NCBI GenBank assembly: GCA_037200985.1
Contig: JBBCGJ010000001.1
Location: 62,001-126,000, forward strand
Reading direction: 5' to 3'
DNA: 64,000 nucleotides
DNA from: Rhizomicrobium sp.
GTDB taxonomy: Bacteria; Pseudomonadota; Alphaproteobacteria; Micropepsales; Micropepsaceae
Shown here piece by piece: positions 10,583 to 21,713 of the stretch (positions are counted from its first letter, which is position 1; each line of letters begins with the position of its first letter). The notes below the pieces were generated by a model, which saw only the letters and a program-made list of their open reading frames with translations, had not been told where the DNA came from and did not search any database. The translations under genes were made by a program, and so were the position numbers.

Positions 10583-11608
10583 ATGTTCGCCGCGACCGCC
10601 ATCCGCAATTTCGTCACCCGGCGGGGCAGGGCGCTGCCCTTCAACCTGCTGGGTTTCGGCTCCGCCACGCTGGGCAATCTCGGCCGGGCTTTCACCGAAG
10701 AGGAATGCGACCGGACCCTCGCTCATGCCTGGGATCGCGGCCTGCGCTATTTCGACACCGCGCCGCTCTACGGGCTGGGCCTTTCCGAAGAGCGCGTCGG
10801 CCGTAACCTGCGGTCGCGCCCGCGGGACGAATACCTTCTCTCGACCAAGGTCGGCCGCCTGATCGAGCCCTGCGCGCCGGGGGAGTCCAATGCCGGTGTC
10901 TTCGTCACGGCGCCCGACCGCAAATTCCTCTACGACTATTCCTATGACGGCGTCATGCGCTCCTTCGAGGAAAGCCTGAAGCGCCTCGGCCTGGACCGCA
11001 TCGACATCCTTCTGGTGCACGATGTCGACGGCTTCACCCATGGCAGCCGCGAAGCCTCCGAAGCCCGCATCCAAGAGTTGATGCGGACCGGCGGCTGGCG
11101 GGCGCTCGACGAGTTGCGGGCAAACGGCGCCGTCTCGGCCATCGGCCTCGGCGTCAACGAGGGACAGCCCTGCGCGCGGATATTGGAGCTTGCCGATCCC
11201 GATCTTTTCCTTCTCGCGGGACGCTACACGCTGCTGGAGCAGGCGCCGCTGGGGACCCTGTTTCCGCAATGCGCCAGGGCCGGCGCCGGCATCGTGATCG
11301 GCGGGCCCTACAATTCCGGCGTGCTTGCCGGCAAGCCGACCTTCGACTACGCCTCCATCCCGCCGGATGTCGCCGCGCGCGTGAAGGCCCTGACCGAGAT
11401 ATGCCGCGCGCATGACGTGGCGCTGCGCGCGGCCGCCCTGCAATTCGTCGCTGCCCATCCCCTCGTGGTCAGTGTCATCCCCGGCGCCGTCTCGCCGGAA
11501 GAGGTCGACGACAACGTCGCGATGCTCGAAGCTGCGATCCCGCCCGCGCTGTGGCGCGATCTGAAGGCCGCCGGTCTCCTGCACCCGGACGCGCCCACAC
11601 CCGCTTAG
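10583..11608 (+). CDS. aldo/keto reductase (D-threo-aldose/L-fucose 1-dehydrogenase-like)
   Basis: 341 residues in a TIM-barrel AKR pattern. It shows GFGSATLGNLG at the N-terminus, catalytic Asp and Tyr in RYFDTAPLYGLGLSE, Lys in STKVGRL, and His in LVHDVDGF, the form typical of the L-fucose dehydrogenase/pyridoxal dehydrogenase branch. These enzymes oxidise sugar aldehydes or pyridoxal with NAD(P). The substrate is not determined by context. I start at ATG 10583; a longer frame from 10472 would overlap the gabD start and is not conserved. Divergent from gabD by about 110 bases. Confidence 0.83.
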   Translation: MFAATAIRNFVTRRGRALPFNLLGFGSATLGNLGRAFTEEECDRTLAHAWDRGLRYFDTAPLYGLGLSEERVGRNLRSRPRDEYLLSTKVGRLIEPCAPGESNAGVFVTAPDRKFLYDYSYDGVMRSFEESLKRLGLDRIDILLVHDVDGFTHGSREASEARIQELMRTGGWRALDELRANGAVSAIGLGVNEGQPCARILELADPDLFLLAGRYTLLEQAPLGTLFPQCARAGAGIVIGGPYNSGVLAGKPTFDYASIPPDVAARVKALTEICRAHDVALRAAALQFVAAHPLVVSVIPGAVSPEEVDDNVAMLEAAIPPALWRDLKAAGLLHPDAPTPA

Positions 11609-13014
11609 CGGATCGCAGCCGTCTCCGCTTCGGTATAGGCCGGCGCCAGCACACGGCCGAACAGGAATTTGACCAGGAACAGCACCGCCGCCGCGCCCAG
11701 GATCAGGACGACGTGCAGCGCCCAGAACGACGTCGCGCTCATCGTCGACAGCAGGCCGCCGACCCAGCCGACGAAGAAATTTCCCGCGAACAGATGAAGG
11801 TAATAGACGCCGATGATGGTGCTTGCCATGCCCTTGGGCGCCGCCCGCGAATAGAGCGCGAGGCCGACCGGCACCACATTGGCGAAGCCGAAATCGTTCA
11901 GGATCTCGAACCCGATCGCCCAGACGAGGCTGATCCTGCCGCCATGCGCGGCGATGATCGACGATGCCAGCACGAGCAGGAGCGGCGCCGTCGCGCTGAG
12001 CGCGACGCCGGCCGCGATCTTCGTCAGTTCGTCCGGCTCGGGCCAGCGCGCCGCCCACCACCGCCAGAACGCGACTGAGATCGCGATGGTCGCGGCGCTG
12101 ATGATCGAGCCGTAGCCGAGAAGGTCGGTGATCGGCATGTGCAGGCCGAACAATGCGAGCTGGTAGTTCGCCTCGCCCCACACCAGATAGGCGTTGAAGA
12201 TCTCCTGATTGCCCACGGCCGCCACCGCGAGCACCGGCAGCAGCGCGACGAGGAGCGCGATCTTGGTCCAGTCGTCGCGCGTGAGCGCCGGCCGCGCCGG
12301 GGCTTCGCCGCGCGTCGTCCGGGGTGCATCGGGCGGCAGGCTGCGGCGGCCGAGAAGATAGGTGGCAAGGCCGATCAGCATGCCGGCGCCGGCCGCGCCG
12401 AAGCCGTAATGCGGCCCGAAGCTGTCGGCCAGCCTTCCGCACACGAAGGGCGAGGCGATCACGGCGATCTGCACGAAGAACAGGAAGATCTGAAAGGCAT
12501 CGGCGCGCCGCGGATCGCCGTCCCGGTAGAGGGCGCCGACCTGGCTCGAGATGTTGCCCTTGAAACAGCCGACGCCGAGCAGAAGGCAGAGCAGCGCCAG
12601 GAGGAAGGTCGCGTCGAACGCCATCAGGAAATGGCCGACGGCCATCAGGATCGCGCCGATGGTCACCGCGTTGGTGCGGCCGATGACGCGGTCGGCGAGC
12701 AGGCCGCCGCCGATCGGCGTGAGATACACGAACGCCGTGTAGAAGCCGTAGATGTGCGAAGCGAGGGCCTGTCCCGACGCCGGACCGTAGATCAGGGCGA
12801 TGAACGACTGGAACGGCCCGAAGCCCAGGACGTGGCTCATATGCTGCGGCGTCAACAGGCTGTGCGTCATGTAAAGCACCAGCAGCGCCGTCATGCCGTA
12901 ATAGGAAAACCGCTCCCACAATTCGGAGAAGGCGAGCCAGCCGAGACCGGCGGGATGTCCGAAGAAAGCGGTGTCGCGACGCGTGTGTTTTGTATCGAAG
13001 ATGGCTTCGGCCAC
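11605..13014 (-). CDS. POT-family proton-coupled oligopeptide transporter
   Basis: 469 residues, about 12-14 transmembrane helices. The proton-coupling signature ExxERFxYYG is exact (ELWERFSYYGM, residues 31-41), followed by the second POT hallmark around GGLLADRVIGRTNAV. This inner-membrane MFS protein imports di- and tripeptides with protons. It overlaps the convergent aldo/keto reductase end by 4 bases. No other peptide-use gene is adjacent. Confidence 0.92.
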   Translation of the reverse strand: MAEAIFDTKHTRRDTAFFGHPAGLGWLAFSELWERFSYYGMTALLVLYMTHSLLTPQHMSHVLGFGPFQSFIALIYGPASGQALASHIYGFYTAFVYLTPIGGGLLADRVIGRTNAVTIGAILMAVGHFLMAFDATFLLALLCLLLGVGCFKGNISSQVGALYRDGDPRRADAFQIFLFFVQIAVIASPFVCGRLADSFGPHYGFGAAGAGMLIGLATYLLGRRSLPPDAPRTTRGEAPARPALTRDDWTKIALLVALLPVLAVAAVGNQEIFNAYLVWGEANYQLALFGLHMPITDLLGYGSIISAATIAISVAFWRWWAARWPEPDELTKIAAGVALSATAPLLLVLASSIIAAHGGRISLVWAIGFEILNDFGFANVVPVGLALYSRAAPKGMASTIIGVYYLHLFAGNFFVGWVGGLLSTMSATSFWALHVVLILGAAAVLFLVKFLFGRVLAPAYTEAETAAIR

Positions 13015-13106
13015 GGCACGGTTTCCGGTTGCTGCACCGCCTGCTTAGCGCAACTTCGCCGGCCGCGCGCGGCTTTGGCGGCCTCTGACGCGATTTTTAC
13101 CGCGGT

Positions 13107-14024
13107 TTAATCGCCCGCGGGCCCGCCCAGCAGCGCCACGCCCGCCGCCACCAGCATCGCGCCGGCGCCCTTCTGCAGCAGTGCCCGCCGCGACAGGTCC
13201 TCGCGTCCCAGATGCGGGAAGAACAGCGTCAGCACGATGCCGATGGCGAAGACGAACAGCGTCGAGGTCGACGACACCGCCGAGACCAGCGCCACCGGCG
13301 CCAGCAGCGACGCGGCGCGCACGCCCAGCCCGCCGCCGAGATTGATCAGCTCGTTGGCGCCGTTGATCGCGATCACCGCGCCGGGGCTGCGGCGGAACAG
13401 GGCGAAGAACTGCCGCCGGTAATGCGGGATCGCGACGATGGCGAAGCCGAACACGCCCTCGCCGGCATAGATCCAGAAGGTCGTGACCCAGAAAGTGTCG
13501 CGCACCGCGAACAGCTTGAACAGCACCGACGACAGCGCCAGCACGAAGGTGCAGGCGAGCATGAGAGCCACGAATCCGAGCTTCCACCGCTTCAGCCGGA
13601 ACGACGCATCGAGCGACAGCGACAGCGCGCCCGCGACGACCAGCACGCCGCCGCCGGCCTGGATCCAGTTCAGCGTCTCGCCGAGCAGGACATAGGCGAT
13701 CAGGAAGGTGAAGAGCGTCGACATCTGGAACAGCGGCGCGACGACGGAGGCCTCCTCGGTCTGGATCGCGCGCAGATAGAGCAGCATCGCGCCCATGTAG
13801 AGGATGCCCGAGACCGCCATCACGAGGATGTCGGTCGGCGCGATCGCGAAGACGCCCCCCTGGAATATCGCGATCACGGGCAGCATGAGAAGCCCGATCA
13901 GCGCGGTGAACACCATGAGCACGGCGGTGTCGCTGTTCTTGAAGAACCGCTCGACGAGATATTTGTCGATATGGGTTGAGACCGCCCAAAGGACTGGACC
14001 GGTGAAGGCGAGAAGGAGCCACAT
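13107..14024 (-). CDS. EamA/DMT-superfamily transporter
   Basis: 305 residues from the ATG at 14024 (MWLLLAFTGP). Ten hydrophobic segments in two EamA repeats are seen, with the family pattern ASVVAPLFQMSTLFTFLIAY in the first half and ASLLAPVALVSAVSSTSTLF in the second. It is an inner-membrane drug/metabolite exporter or importer of unknown substrate. An earlier in-frame start at 14075 would add 17 residues and has no better ribosome site. Confidence 0.85.
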   Translation of the reverse strand: MWLLLAFTGPVLWAVSTHIDKYLVERFFKNSDTAVLMVFTALIGLLMLPVIAIFQGGVFAIAPTDILVMAVSGILYMGAMLLYLRAIQTEEASVVAPLFQMSTLFTFLIAYVLLGETLNWIQAGGGVLVVAGALSLSLDASFRLKRWKLGFVALMLACTFVLALSSVLFKLFAVRDTFWVTTFWIYAGEGVFGFAIVAIPHYRRQFFALFRRSPGAVIAINGANELINLGGGLGVRAASLLAPVALVSAVSSTSTLFVFAIGIVLTLFFPHLGREDLSRRALLQKGAGAMLVAAGVALLGGPAGD

Positions 14025-14099
14025 GGGTGGATTGTATCGGCGTCCCTTCGCCAGCGCGCGGCCCGCATAAGCCACCCGAAGCTGCGCAGCAGCGAAGGG

Positions 14100-14173
14100 T
14101 GGCTGGGGGACTAGGATTCGAACCTAGACAGGCAGAGTCAGAGTCTGCAGTCCTACCGTTAGACGATCCCCCA
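14100..14173 (-). tRNA. tRNA-Gln (anticodon CTG)
   Basis: On the minus strand the 7-bp acceptor stem TGGGGGA pairs with TCCCCCA. The anticodon arm is GCAGA-CTCTGAC-TCTGC, giving anticodon CTG (reads CAG, Gln). The T arm is TAGGTTCGAATCCTA. The discriminator base is G and CCA is encoded (14100-14102). It decodes glutamine CAG codons and lies alone between the DMT transporter and the Ppx/GppA gene. Confidence 0.96.
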
Positions 14174-14346
14174 ACGGCGCGGTCCCTTTAGCGGAGGGGC
14201 CGGGCGCTGGCAAGGTTCCAGGTTCCGCCGCCTTTCGGTCCCGCACCGTACCGGCACGGCGTCTTCGCGCGCGGCCGAAAGTGTCGTTATGCTCCGCCGA
14301 CGGTTCGCCAGGGGAGGCTTAGCGGAACCGGCAGGGAGGGATTCGC

Positions 14347-15351
14347 TTGCCCGAGGGGACGCGCGATGCGCGGAAACGGCGTGGCCGCGGCAGACAGCCG
14401 CCGCTCGTGGCCGCCCTCGACCTCGGCACCAACAATTGCCGCCTCCTGGTCGCGCGGGCGACGCGGCGCGGCGAGTTGCGCGTGGTCGACTCCTTCTCCC
14501 GCATCGTACGGCTGGGCGAGGGCGTGGCGCAGAGCGGCCGTCTGTCCGAAGCCGCCATGGCCCGCACTATCGAAGCGCTCAAGATCTGCGCGGGCCGGCT
14601 CGCCTCGAACAAAGTCAGCCGGGTGCGCGCGGTCGCCACCGAAGCCTGCCGCCGCGCCGCCAACGCCTCCGATCTCGTCGCGCGCGCGCAGGCCGAGAGC
14701 GGCATCGCGCTCGAGATCATCTCGTCGGACGAAGAAGCGAGGCTCGCGGCGATCGGCTGCGCGCCCCTGATCGACGGCGCGAGCGAGGGGAGCCTGGTCT
14801 TCGACATCGGCGGCGGCTCGACCGAAATCATCTGGATGAAGCGCGACGGCGCGGCGCCGCCGCGCGTCGTGGCATCCACCTCCCAGCCGCTGGGCGTCGT
14901 CACGCTGGCGGAAAGCTGGGCCGGCGGCCCGCTCGACCGCGACGGCTATGGCCGCATGCGCGACGGACTGATCGAACATCTGCGCCCCGTGCGGGCGGCC
15001 ATGGACGCGGTCGCGCCGTTCTACGCGGCGGCGCATCATCTGCTCGGCACCTCCGGCACGGTGACGACGCTGGCCGCCGTGGCGCTCGGCCTTTCGCGCT
15101 ACGAACGCGCGCGGGTCGATGCGAGCTGGCACGCTTGCAGCGACATGAGCGCCGTCATCGACCGGCTTGTCGGCCTGGACCTCAAGGCCCGCGCCGCCAT
15201 CGGCTGCATCGGCCGCGACCGGGCCGACCTGATCGTGCCGGGCTGCGCCATCTTCGCCGCGATCCAGACGCTGTGGCCGTGCGAGCGGCTGCGCGTCGCC
15301 GACCGCGGCTTGCGCGAGGGCATGCTGCGTGAGCTGATGGGCCGGCGATGA
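14347..15351 (+). CDS. Ppx/GppA-family phosphatase (exopolyphosphatase/pppGpp phosphatase)
   Basis: 334 residues, the shorter two-domain form without the C-terminal HD part. Actin-like phosphate-binding loops are seen: ALDLGTNNCRLLVA near residue 23 and FDIGGGSTEI near residue 157, plus LGTSGTVTTLAA. Family enzymes hydrolyse polyphosphate or pppGpp. It starts with TTG at 14347, supported by GGGAGGG seven bases upstream and a basic N-terminal extension. It overlaps rlmE by 4 bases; the Ppx-rlmE pair is a conserved alphaproteobacterial arrangement. Confidence 0.9.
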   Translation: MPEGTRDARKRRGRGRQPPLVAALDLGTNNCRLLVARATRRGELRVVDSFSRIVRLGEGVAQSGRLSEAAMARTIEALKICAGRLASNKVSRVRAVATEACRRAANASDLVARAQAESGIALEIISSDEEARLAAIGCAPLIDGASEGSLVFDIGGGSTEIIWMKRDGAAPPRVVASTSQPLGVVTLAESWAGGPLDRDGYGRMRDGLIEHLRPVRAAMDAVAPFYAAAHHLLGTSGTVTTLAAVALGLSRYERARVDASWHACSDMSAVIDRLVGLDLKARAAIGCIGRDRADLIVPGCAIFAAIQTLWPCERLRVADRGLREGMLRELMGRR

Positions 15352-16025
15352 CCAAGCAATCCTCCGGCCGCGGCCAGGTCCGCGCCAAGATCAAGAACCG
15401 CAAGGACCGCACGGTCTCGTCCACGCGCTGGCTGGAGCGGCAGCTCAACGATCCCTATGTGCATGCCGCGAAGGCGAAGGGCTTCCGCAGCCGCGCCGCG
15501 TTCAAGATCGTCGAGCTCGACGACAAATACCGCTTCCTCAAGAAGGGCGCGCGCGTGCTCGATCTCGGCGCCGCGCCGGGCGGCTGGAGCCAGATCGCGG
15601 CCGAGCGTGTCGGTCCGTCCGGCCGCGTCGTCGCGATGGACATCCTGGAGATGGAGCCGATCGACCAGGTGACCTTCTTCCAGGCCGACATGCTCGATGC
15701 CGATACGCCCGCGATCCTGATCGAGGCGCTCGGCGGCCCGGCGGATGTGGTGCTCACCGACATGGCGGCGCCGACCACCGGCCACCGCGCCACCGATCAT
15801 TTGCGCACCACGGCGCTGCTGGAAGCCGCGCTCGACATGGCGGAAGCGGTTCTGAAGCCCGGCGGGACCTTCGTCGGCAAGGCCTTCCAGGGCGGCGCGG
15901 CGAGCCAATTGCTGCAGCGGATGAAGAAATCCTTCGCGACGGTGAAACACGTCAAGCCGCCGGCCAGCCGGTCGGAATCCGTCGAGCTCTATCTGGTGGC
16001 GCAGGGGTTTCGCGGCGGCGCCTGA
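15348..16025 (+). CDS. rlmE: 23S rRNA (uridine-2552-2'-O) methyltransferase RlmE/FtsJ
   Basis: 225 residues. Methylates the 2'-OH of U2552 in 23S rRNA on the 50S subunit, using SAM. The SAM loop is LDLGAAPGGWSQ. The K-D-K-E catalytic tetrad is complete: Lys53 (AAFKIVE), Asp138 (TDMAAP), Lys178 (VGKAFQG) and Glu213 (SVELYLVA). The N-terminus is basic, as expected for rRNA binding. Translationally coupled to the Ppx/GppA gene (ATGA overlap) and followed directly by a strong hairpin terminator. Confidence 0.96.
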   Translation: MTKQSSGRGQVRAKIKNRKDRTVSSTRWLERQLNDPYVHAAKAKGFRSRAAFKIVELDDKYRFLKKGARVLDLGAAPGGWSQIAAERVGPSGRVVAMDILEMEPIDQVTFFQADMLDADTPAILIEALGGPADVVLTDMAAPTTGHRATDHLRTTALLEAALDMAEAVLKPGGTFVGKAFQGGAASQLLQRMKKSFATVKHVKPPASRSESVELYLVAQGFRGGA

Positions 16026-16031
16026 GAAAAA

Positions 16032-16063
16032 CGGAAGCCCCGCCGTCGCCGGCGGGGCTTCCG
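16032..16063. terminator. strong bidirectional hairpin terminator
   Basis: A perfect 14-bp stem (CGGAAGCCCCGCCG / CGGCGGGGCTTCCG) with a TCGC loop sits between the convergent rlmE and DUF992 genes. Read on the minus strand, the stem is followed by CGTTTTTCTC-like sequence (bases before 16032), a true intrinsic-terminator tail for the DUF992 gene. On the plus strand the tail is weaker (TCATTTC). Confidence 0.9.
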
Positions 16064-16087
16064 TCATTTCGAATGCACCATGCCGAT

Positions 16088-16576
16088 TTACGGCGCGGAG
16101 TGCAGCGAGATCGCGCCGATGCCGGCCGCGACGTTCAGGCCCTTGTTGCCTTCGACGCTGACAGGCTGCAGCGCGATCGACTTGTCGAGGCCGCCGATCA
16201 GCACATTGGCGCCGAGGCCGACGCCGACCGTGGCCGAGGCGGTGGCACCCGCATAGTCGCCCTCAAGGGCGCCGGGACGGATGTCGGACGAGGGCGCGAA
16301 CACGCCCCAGACCAGCACGCCGCCTTCGGTGTAGCCGATGTCGACGCCGAACTTCGAGATCGAGCCGGTGTAGTGCTCGCCATGGTCGCGGTTGCCGTGG
16401 AACGTGCAGTGCAGGTCCTTGGAGGAACCGAACACGAAGCCCCAGCCGCTTGCGACGTTGCAGGTCAGCGTGCCGACCTTGACGCCATGGGGGGCGGCGT
16501 CCGCTGTGCCGGCAAAGGCGAGGGCGCCGGCGGCAATCGCGGCAACGCCCATCATCAGGCGAAATTTGTTCTGCAT
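16088..16576 (-). CDS. DUF992 family secreted protein
   Basis: 162 residues with a clear Sec signal peptide ending at TADA (cleavage near residue 27). The mature part carries the DUF992 pattern: VGTLTCNVASGWGFVFGSSKDLHC with two cysteines, then HYTGSISKFGVDIGYT and VWGVFAPSS. Glycine-rich beta segments follow. It is exported to the periplasm or outer surface; function unknown. It has its own terminator downstream. It separates the rlmE block from guaB. Confidence 0.88.
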   Translation of the reverse strand: MQNKFRLMMGVAAIAAGALAFAGTADAAPHGVKVGTLTCNVASGWGFVFGSSKDLHCTFHGNRDHGEHYTGSISKFGVDIGYTEGGVLVWGVFAPSSDIRPGALEGDYAGATASATVGVGLGANVLIGGLDKSIALQPVSVEGNKGLNVAAGIGAISLHSAP

Positions 16577-16762
16577 TTCAGGGAATCTCCTATGTCGTTC
16601 GATGGAATAGCCCTTCGATAGGGCTCAGGGCATACCACGCCCGCCGCCCGTTGAAACTCTCATTTTGCAGAACCGTTCCGTACAAACCGTGACGTTAATT
16701 TTAAGTTTTGCCGCTTTTAGGCCATTTTTTGCACACTTGCCGAATCGGCGCGCCGCTGCTAA

Positions 16763-18274
<1,512 letters not shown>

Positions 18275-19567
18275 TTGCGGCCCGCCGCCCGACTCCAGGC
18301 CGCCATCGACATCCTCACTGCGCTCGAAACGACCGACCAGCCGGCGGACCGGCTGATCCGTGACTATTTCCGCGCCCGCCGTTACGCCGGCTCGAAGGAT
18401 CGCGCGGCGGTGGCGGAGCGGGTGTTCTCCATCCTGCGCCATCGCGTCTCGCTCGCCTGGACGATGCAGGACGACACGCCGCGGGCGCTCGCGCTCGGCT
18501 CCGTCGCGCGCGACGGCGAAGACCCCGACCTCCTGTTCACCGGTCAGGACCACGCCCCTTCGCCGCTGACTGATGACGAACGCGGCCGGCTGAAGGCGCC
18601 GCGCGGCGAGCCGCCGCTCCATGCCGAGGGCGAGTTTCCGCAATTCCTCGAAGGCGAACTGACCCGCGCCTTCGGCGACCATGTGCTGCGGGAAATGGCG
18701 GCACTTCAGCAGCGCGCGCCGGTGGACCTGCGCGTGAACACCTTGCGGCGGGAGCGCGGCGAGGTGCTGAGCGCGCTCGTCGCGCAAGGCTTCGCCGCGG
18801 CGCCCACGCCTTTCGCGCCGCACGGCATCCGCATCGCATCGGGCGAAGCGTCGTCGAGCCTCGGCCGCGGCGCGATGTTCGAGAGCGGGGCGTTCGAATT
18901 CCAGGACGAGGCGGCGCAGATCGCGGCGCTGCTGGTCGGCGCGCGGCCGGACATGCGCATCCTCGATCTCGCGGCCGGCGCCGGCGGCAAGACGCTGGCG
19001 CTCGCCGCCGCGATGCGGAACCGGGGCGAGATCGTCGCCTGCGATATCCGCCAGCCCGCGCTGCAGGCGCTTGCCGCCCGCGCGACGCGCGCCGGCGCGA
19101 AGAACATCCGCACCCACCTGTTGGACGAGCGCGTGCCGCTGGAGGGAAGGTTCGACGCCGTCCTGCTCGACGCGCCGTGCAGCGGCTCGGGCACCTGGCG
19201 CCGCCAGCCGGAGCTGCGCTGGAAGCTGACGCCGAAGCTCCTCGCGCAAAGGATCGCGCTCCAGGACGAATTGCTGGCCCGTGCCGCCACGCTGGTGAAG
19301 CCGGGCGGCCGGCTGATCTATGCCACCTGCTCGATCCTGCCGTCCGAGAACGAGGACCGCGTCGCCGCCTTCCGCGCACGGCACCCCGCCTTTGCGCCCG
19401 TTTCGGCGGCGGACGTCTGGGCCCGCGAAACCGGCGCCGAAGCGCCGCCGGGCATGGCCGCCGATTTCCGCGCCACGCCGCTCACGACCGGCACCGACGG
19501 CTTTTACGCCGCCATTCTTATCCACAACACCGCGCCCAAGGGCGCGCTGGACAAGGGAGAGGGCTGA
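18275..19567 (+). CDS. rsmB: RsmB/NOP-family rRNA (cytosine-5)-methyltransferase
   Basis: 430 residues. An N-terminal NusB-like helical part (to about 140) and a C-terminal SAM methyltransferase domain. Motifs: SAM loop DLAAGAGGKTLAL, motif IV DAPCSGSGTWRR and motif VI YATCSILPSENE, giving the two catalytic cysteines of m5C enzymes. E. coli RsmB modifies C967 of 16S rRNA. The start is TTG 18275, immediately after the guaB stop TAA, so translation is likely coupled. The guaB-rsmB-guaA order is typical for alphaproteobacteria. Confidence 0.9.
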   Translation: MRPAARLQAAIDILTALETTDQPADRLIRDYFRARRYAGSKDRAAVAERVFSILRHRVSLAWTMQDDTPRALALGSVARDGEDPDLLFTGQDHAPSPLTDDERGRLKAPRGEPPLHAEGEFPQFLEGELTRAFGDHVLREMAALQQRAPVDLRVNTLRRERGEVLSALVAQGFAAAPTPFAPHGIRIASGEASSSLGRGAMFESGAFEFQDEAAQIAALLVGARPDMRILDLAAGAGGKTLALAAAMRNRGEIVACDIRQPALQALAARATRAGAKNIRTHLLDERVPLEGRFDAVLLDAPCSGSGTWRRQPELRWKLTPKLLAQRIALQDELLARAATLVKPGGRLIYATCSILPSENEDRVAAFRARHPAFAPVSAADVWARETGAEAPPGMAADFRATPLTTGTDGFYAAILIHNTAPKGALDKGEG

Positions 19568-19582
19568 ACCCTAAATCCGATC

Positions 19583-21130
19583 ATGAGTGCTCCCGTACTG
19601 GTCATCGATTTCGGCTCCCAGGTCACGCAATTGATCGCGCGGCGCGTGCGCGAGGCCGGCGTCTATTGCGAGATCGTCCCCTACAACAAGGCGGAGGAGG
19701 CGATCGCCGCCGCGCCACCCCAGGCGATCATCCTCTCCGGCGGCCCTGCCTCCGTGACCGAGGCCGACACGCCCCGCGCGCCCCAGGCCGTGTTCGATCT
19801 CGGCGTGCCGGTGCTCGGCATCTGCTATGGCGAGATGACGATGGCCGAGCAGCTCGGCGGCAAGGTCGAGGGCGGCCATCACCGCGAGTTCGGCCGCGCC
19901 GATATCCTCATCGAAAAAGAGTCGCCGCTGCTCGCGGGCCTCGGCGGCCTCGGCCACCGCGAGCCGGTATGGATGAACCACGGCGACAAGATCGTCGCGA
20001 TCCCGCCGGGCTTTTCCGTGGTGGCGACGAGCGAGAACTCGCCCTTCGCGGTGATCGCCGACGAGGCGCGCAAGCTCTACGGCATCCAGTTCCACCCCGA
20101 GGTCGTGCACACGCCGCGCGGCGCGCAGATATACAGCAACTTCGTGCTCGGCATCGCCGGCATCAGGCCGGAATGGAACATGCACGCCTTCCGCGAGCAC
20201 GAGATCGCCAAGATCAGGAAACAGGTCGGCAAGGCCAAAGTGATCTGCGGCCTTTCCGGCGGCGTCGATTCCTCGGTCGCGGCGGCCCTGATCCACGAGG
20301 CGATCGGCGATCAGCTCACCTGCATCTTCGTCGACACCGGCCTGATGCGCGCGGGCGAGAGCGAGGAAGTCGTCTCCCTGTTCCGCAACCACTATAACAT
20401 CCCGCTGGTGCACGCGGAGGCGCAGGACCTGTTCCTCGGCCGCCTCGCCGGCGTCAGCGATCCGGAACAGAAGCGCAAGATCATCGGCTCGACCTTCATC
20501 GACGTGTTCGATGCCGAGGCGCAGAAGATCGGCGGCGCGGATTTCCTGGCGCAGGGCACGCTCTATCCCGACGTGATCGAAAGCGTCTCGGCGACCGGCG
20601 GGCCGTCGGTGACGATCAAGTCGCATCACAATGTCGGCGGTCTGCCGGCGCGCATGAAGATGAAGCTGGTCGAGCCCTTGCGCGAGCTCTTCAAGGACGA
20701 GGTCCGCGCGCTCGGCCGCGAGCTCGGCCTGCCGGAAAGCTTCGTCGGCCGCCACCCCTTCCCGGGACCGGGCCTCGCGATCCGCGTGCCGGGCGAGATC
20801 ACCCGGGAGAAGCTCGACATCCTGCGCAGGGCCGACACCATCTATCTCGACGAGATCCGCAAGGCCGGATTGTACGACAAGATCTGGCAGGCCTTCGCCG
20901 TGCTCTTGCCGGTGCGCACGGTCGGCGTGATGGGCGACGCCAGGACGTATGACTCCGTCTGCGCATTGCGCGCCGTGACCAGCAGCGACGGCATGACGGC
21001 GGACTACTACCCCTTCGAGCATTCCTTTTTGGCGAAGGTCTCGACCCGCATCGTGAACGAAGTCCGCGGCATCAACCGCGTGGTCTACGACATCACGGCC
21101 AAGCCGCCGGGGACGATCGAGTGGGAATGA
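19583..21130 (+). CDS. guaA: GMP synthase (glutamine-hydrolysing)
   Basis: 515 residues. Converts XMP to GMP using glutamine and ATP. N-terminal class I glutamine amidotransferase (about 1-195): GICYGE with the nucleophilic Cys and FHPEV with the catalytic His. The central PP-loop ATP pyrophosphatase has SGGVDSS. The C-terminal dimerisation domain ends in KPPGTIEWE, the universal GuaA end. It follows rsmB by 15 bases. Its last 38 bases overlap the convergent HD-oxygenase gene. Confidence 0.97.
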   Translation: MSAPVLVIDFGSQVTQLIARRVREAGVYCEIVPYNKAEEAIAAAPPQAIILSGGPASVTEADTPRAPQAVFDLGVPVLGICYGEMTMAEQLGGKVEGGHHREFGRADILIEKESPLLAGLGGLGHREPVWMNHGDKIVAIPPGFSVVATSENSPFAVIADEARKLYGIQFHPEVVHTPRGAQIYSNFVLGIAGIRPEWNMHAFREHEIAKIRKQVGKAKVICGLSGGVDSSVAAALIHEAIGDQLTCIFVDTGLMRAGESEEVVSLFRNHYNIPLVHAEAQDLFLGRLAGVSDPEQKRKIIGSTFIDVFDAEAQKIGGADFLAQGTLYPDVIESVSATGGPSVTIKSHHNVGGLPARMKMKLVEPLRELFKDEVRALGRELGLPESFVGRHPFPGPGLAIRVPGEITREKLDILRRADTIYLDEIRKAGLYDKIWQAFAVLLPVRTVGVMGDARTYDSVCALRAVTSSDGMTADYYPFEHSFLAKVSTRIVNEVRGINRVVYDITAKPPGTIEWE

Positions 21131-21713
21131 TCAACGCGGTCGAATCGCGGACGGCGACGCGTTGCAGCAGCGGCCGAAACGCGTCGAACGTCAGGGTCCG
21201 CCGGCCGGTCGTCTTGCCGCCGTCGTCCCAACGCCTCAGGCGCACCGCGTCTTCGTGGTGTTCCAGACGGCGAAACGCGGCGACCTCGGCGGCACGCATG
21301 GGCCCGCCCTGGAGCGACAGGCTGTGCTTGGACGCCCCGGAGAGCTTGTCGTAATACGTCTGGTCCGTGGCGCAGAGATAGCGCTTGGCGGCGACATGCA
21401 GGCGGACCGCTTCGGTGACGGCGGTCGGGAAATAGCCTGCCAAAACCTTCGCGCCCGCCGCCTCGTGGAGCTTGTCGATGGTGTCGCCGGGGGAGTATTC
21501 GCCGAATTCGCTGGTGAAGTGCCCGATGTCGTGCAGAAGCGCGGTGGCGATCAGGGCGTCGGATGCGCCTTCGGCCTGCGCCAGCGTTGCGGTCTGCAGC
21601 ATGTGTTCGGCCACGGTGACCCTCTCGCCGAGATAGGCTTCCGCGCCGCGCCGCGCGAAAATATCGGCGATCCGGTCGATGATGTCGGTGCTGCCCGGGT
21701 TCGGGTCGGTCAT
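21093..21713 (-). CDS. PhnZ/TmpB-type HD-domain mixed-valence diiron oxygenase (phosphonate C-P cleavage)
   Basis: 206 residues. PhnZ and TmpB cleave the C-P bond of a 1-hydroxyphosphonate to release phosphate. Family residues are visible: Tyr27 and Glu30 in AYLGE (the mobile lid pair), His37, His61-Asp62 and His65 in ALLHDIGHF, His83, and HVAAKRYL with His106 and Lys110, then SLQGGPM and RRWDDGGK. This is much more specific than a generic HD phosphohydrolase. Start at ATG 21713 overlaps the upstream oxygenase stop by 4 bases. Whether the substrate is TMAEP-derived (TmpB) or aminoethylphosphonate-derived (PhnZ) is inferred from the partner, which favours TmpB. Confidence 0.85.
   Translation of the reverse strand: MTDPNPGSTDIIDRIADIFARRGAEAYLGERVTVAEHMLQTATLAQAEGASDALIATALLHDIGHFTSEFGEYSPGDTIDKLHEAAGAKVLAGYFPTAVTEAVRLHVAAKRYLCATDQTYYDKLSGASKHSLSLQGGPMRAAEVAAFRRLEHHEDAVRLRRWDDGGKTTGRRTLTFDAFRPLLQRVAVRDSTALIIPTRSSPAAWP

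Noticed and set aside
14100-14173. tRNA-Gln as an attachment site for an integrated element
   Set aside because: No integrase gene lies next to it, and no copy of its 3' end was noticed at the island borders.
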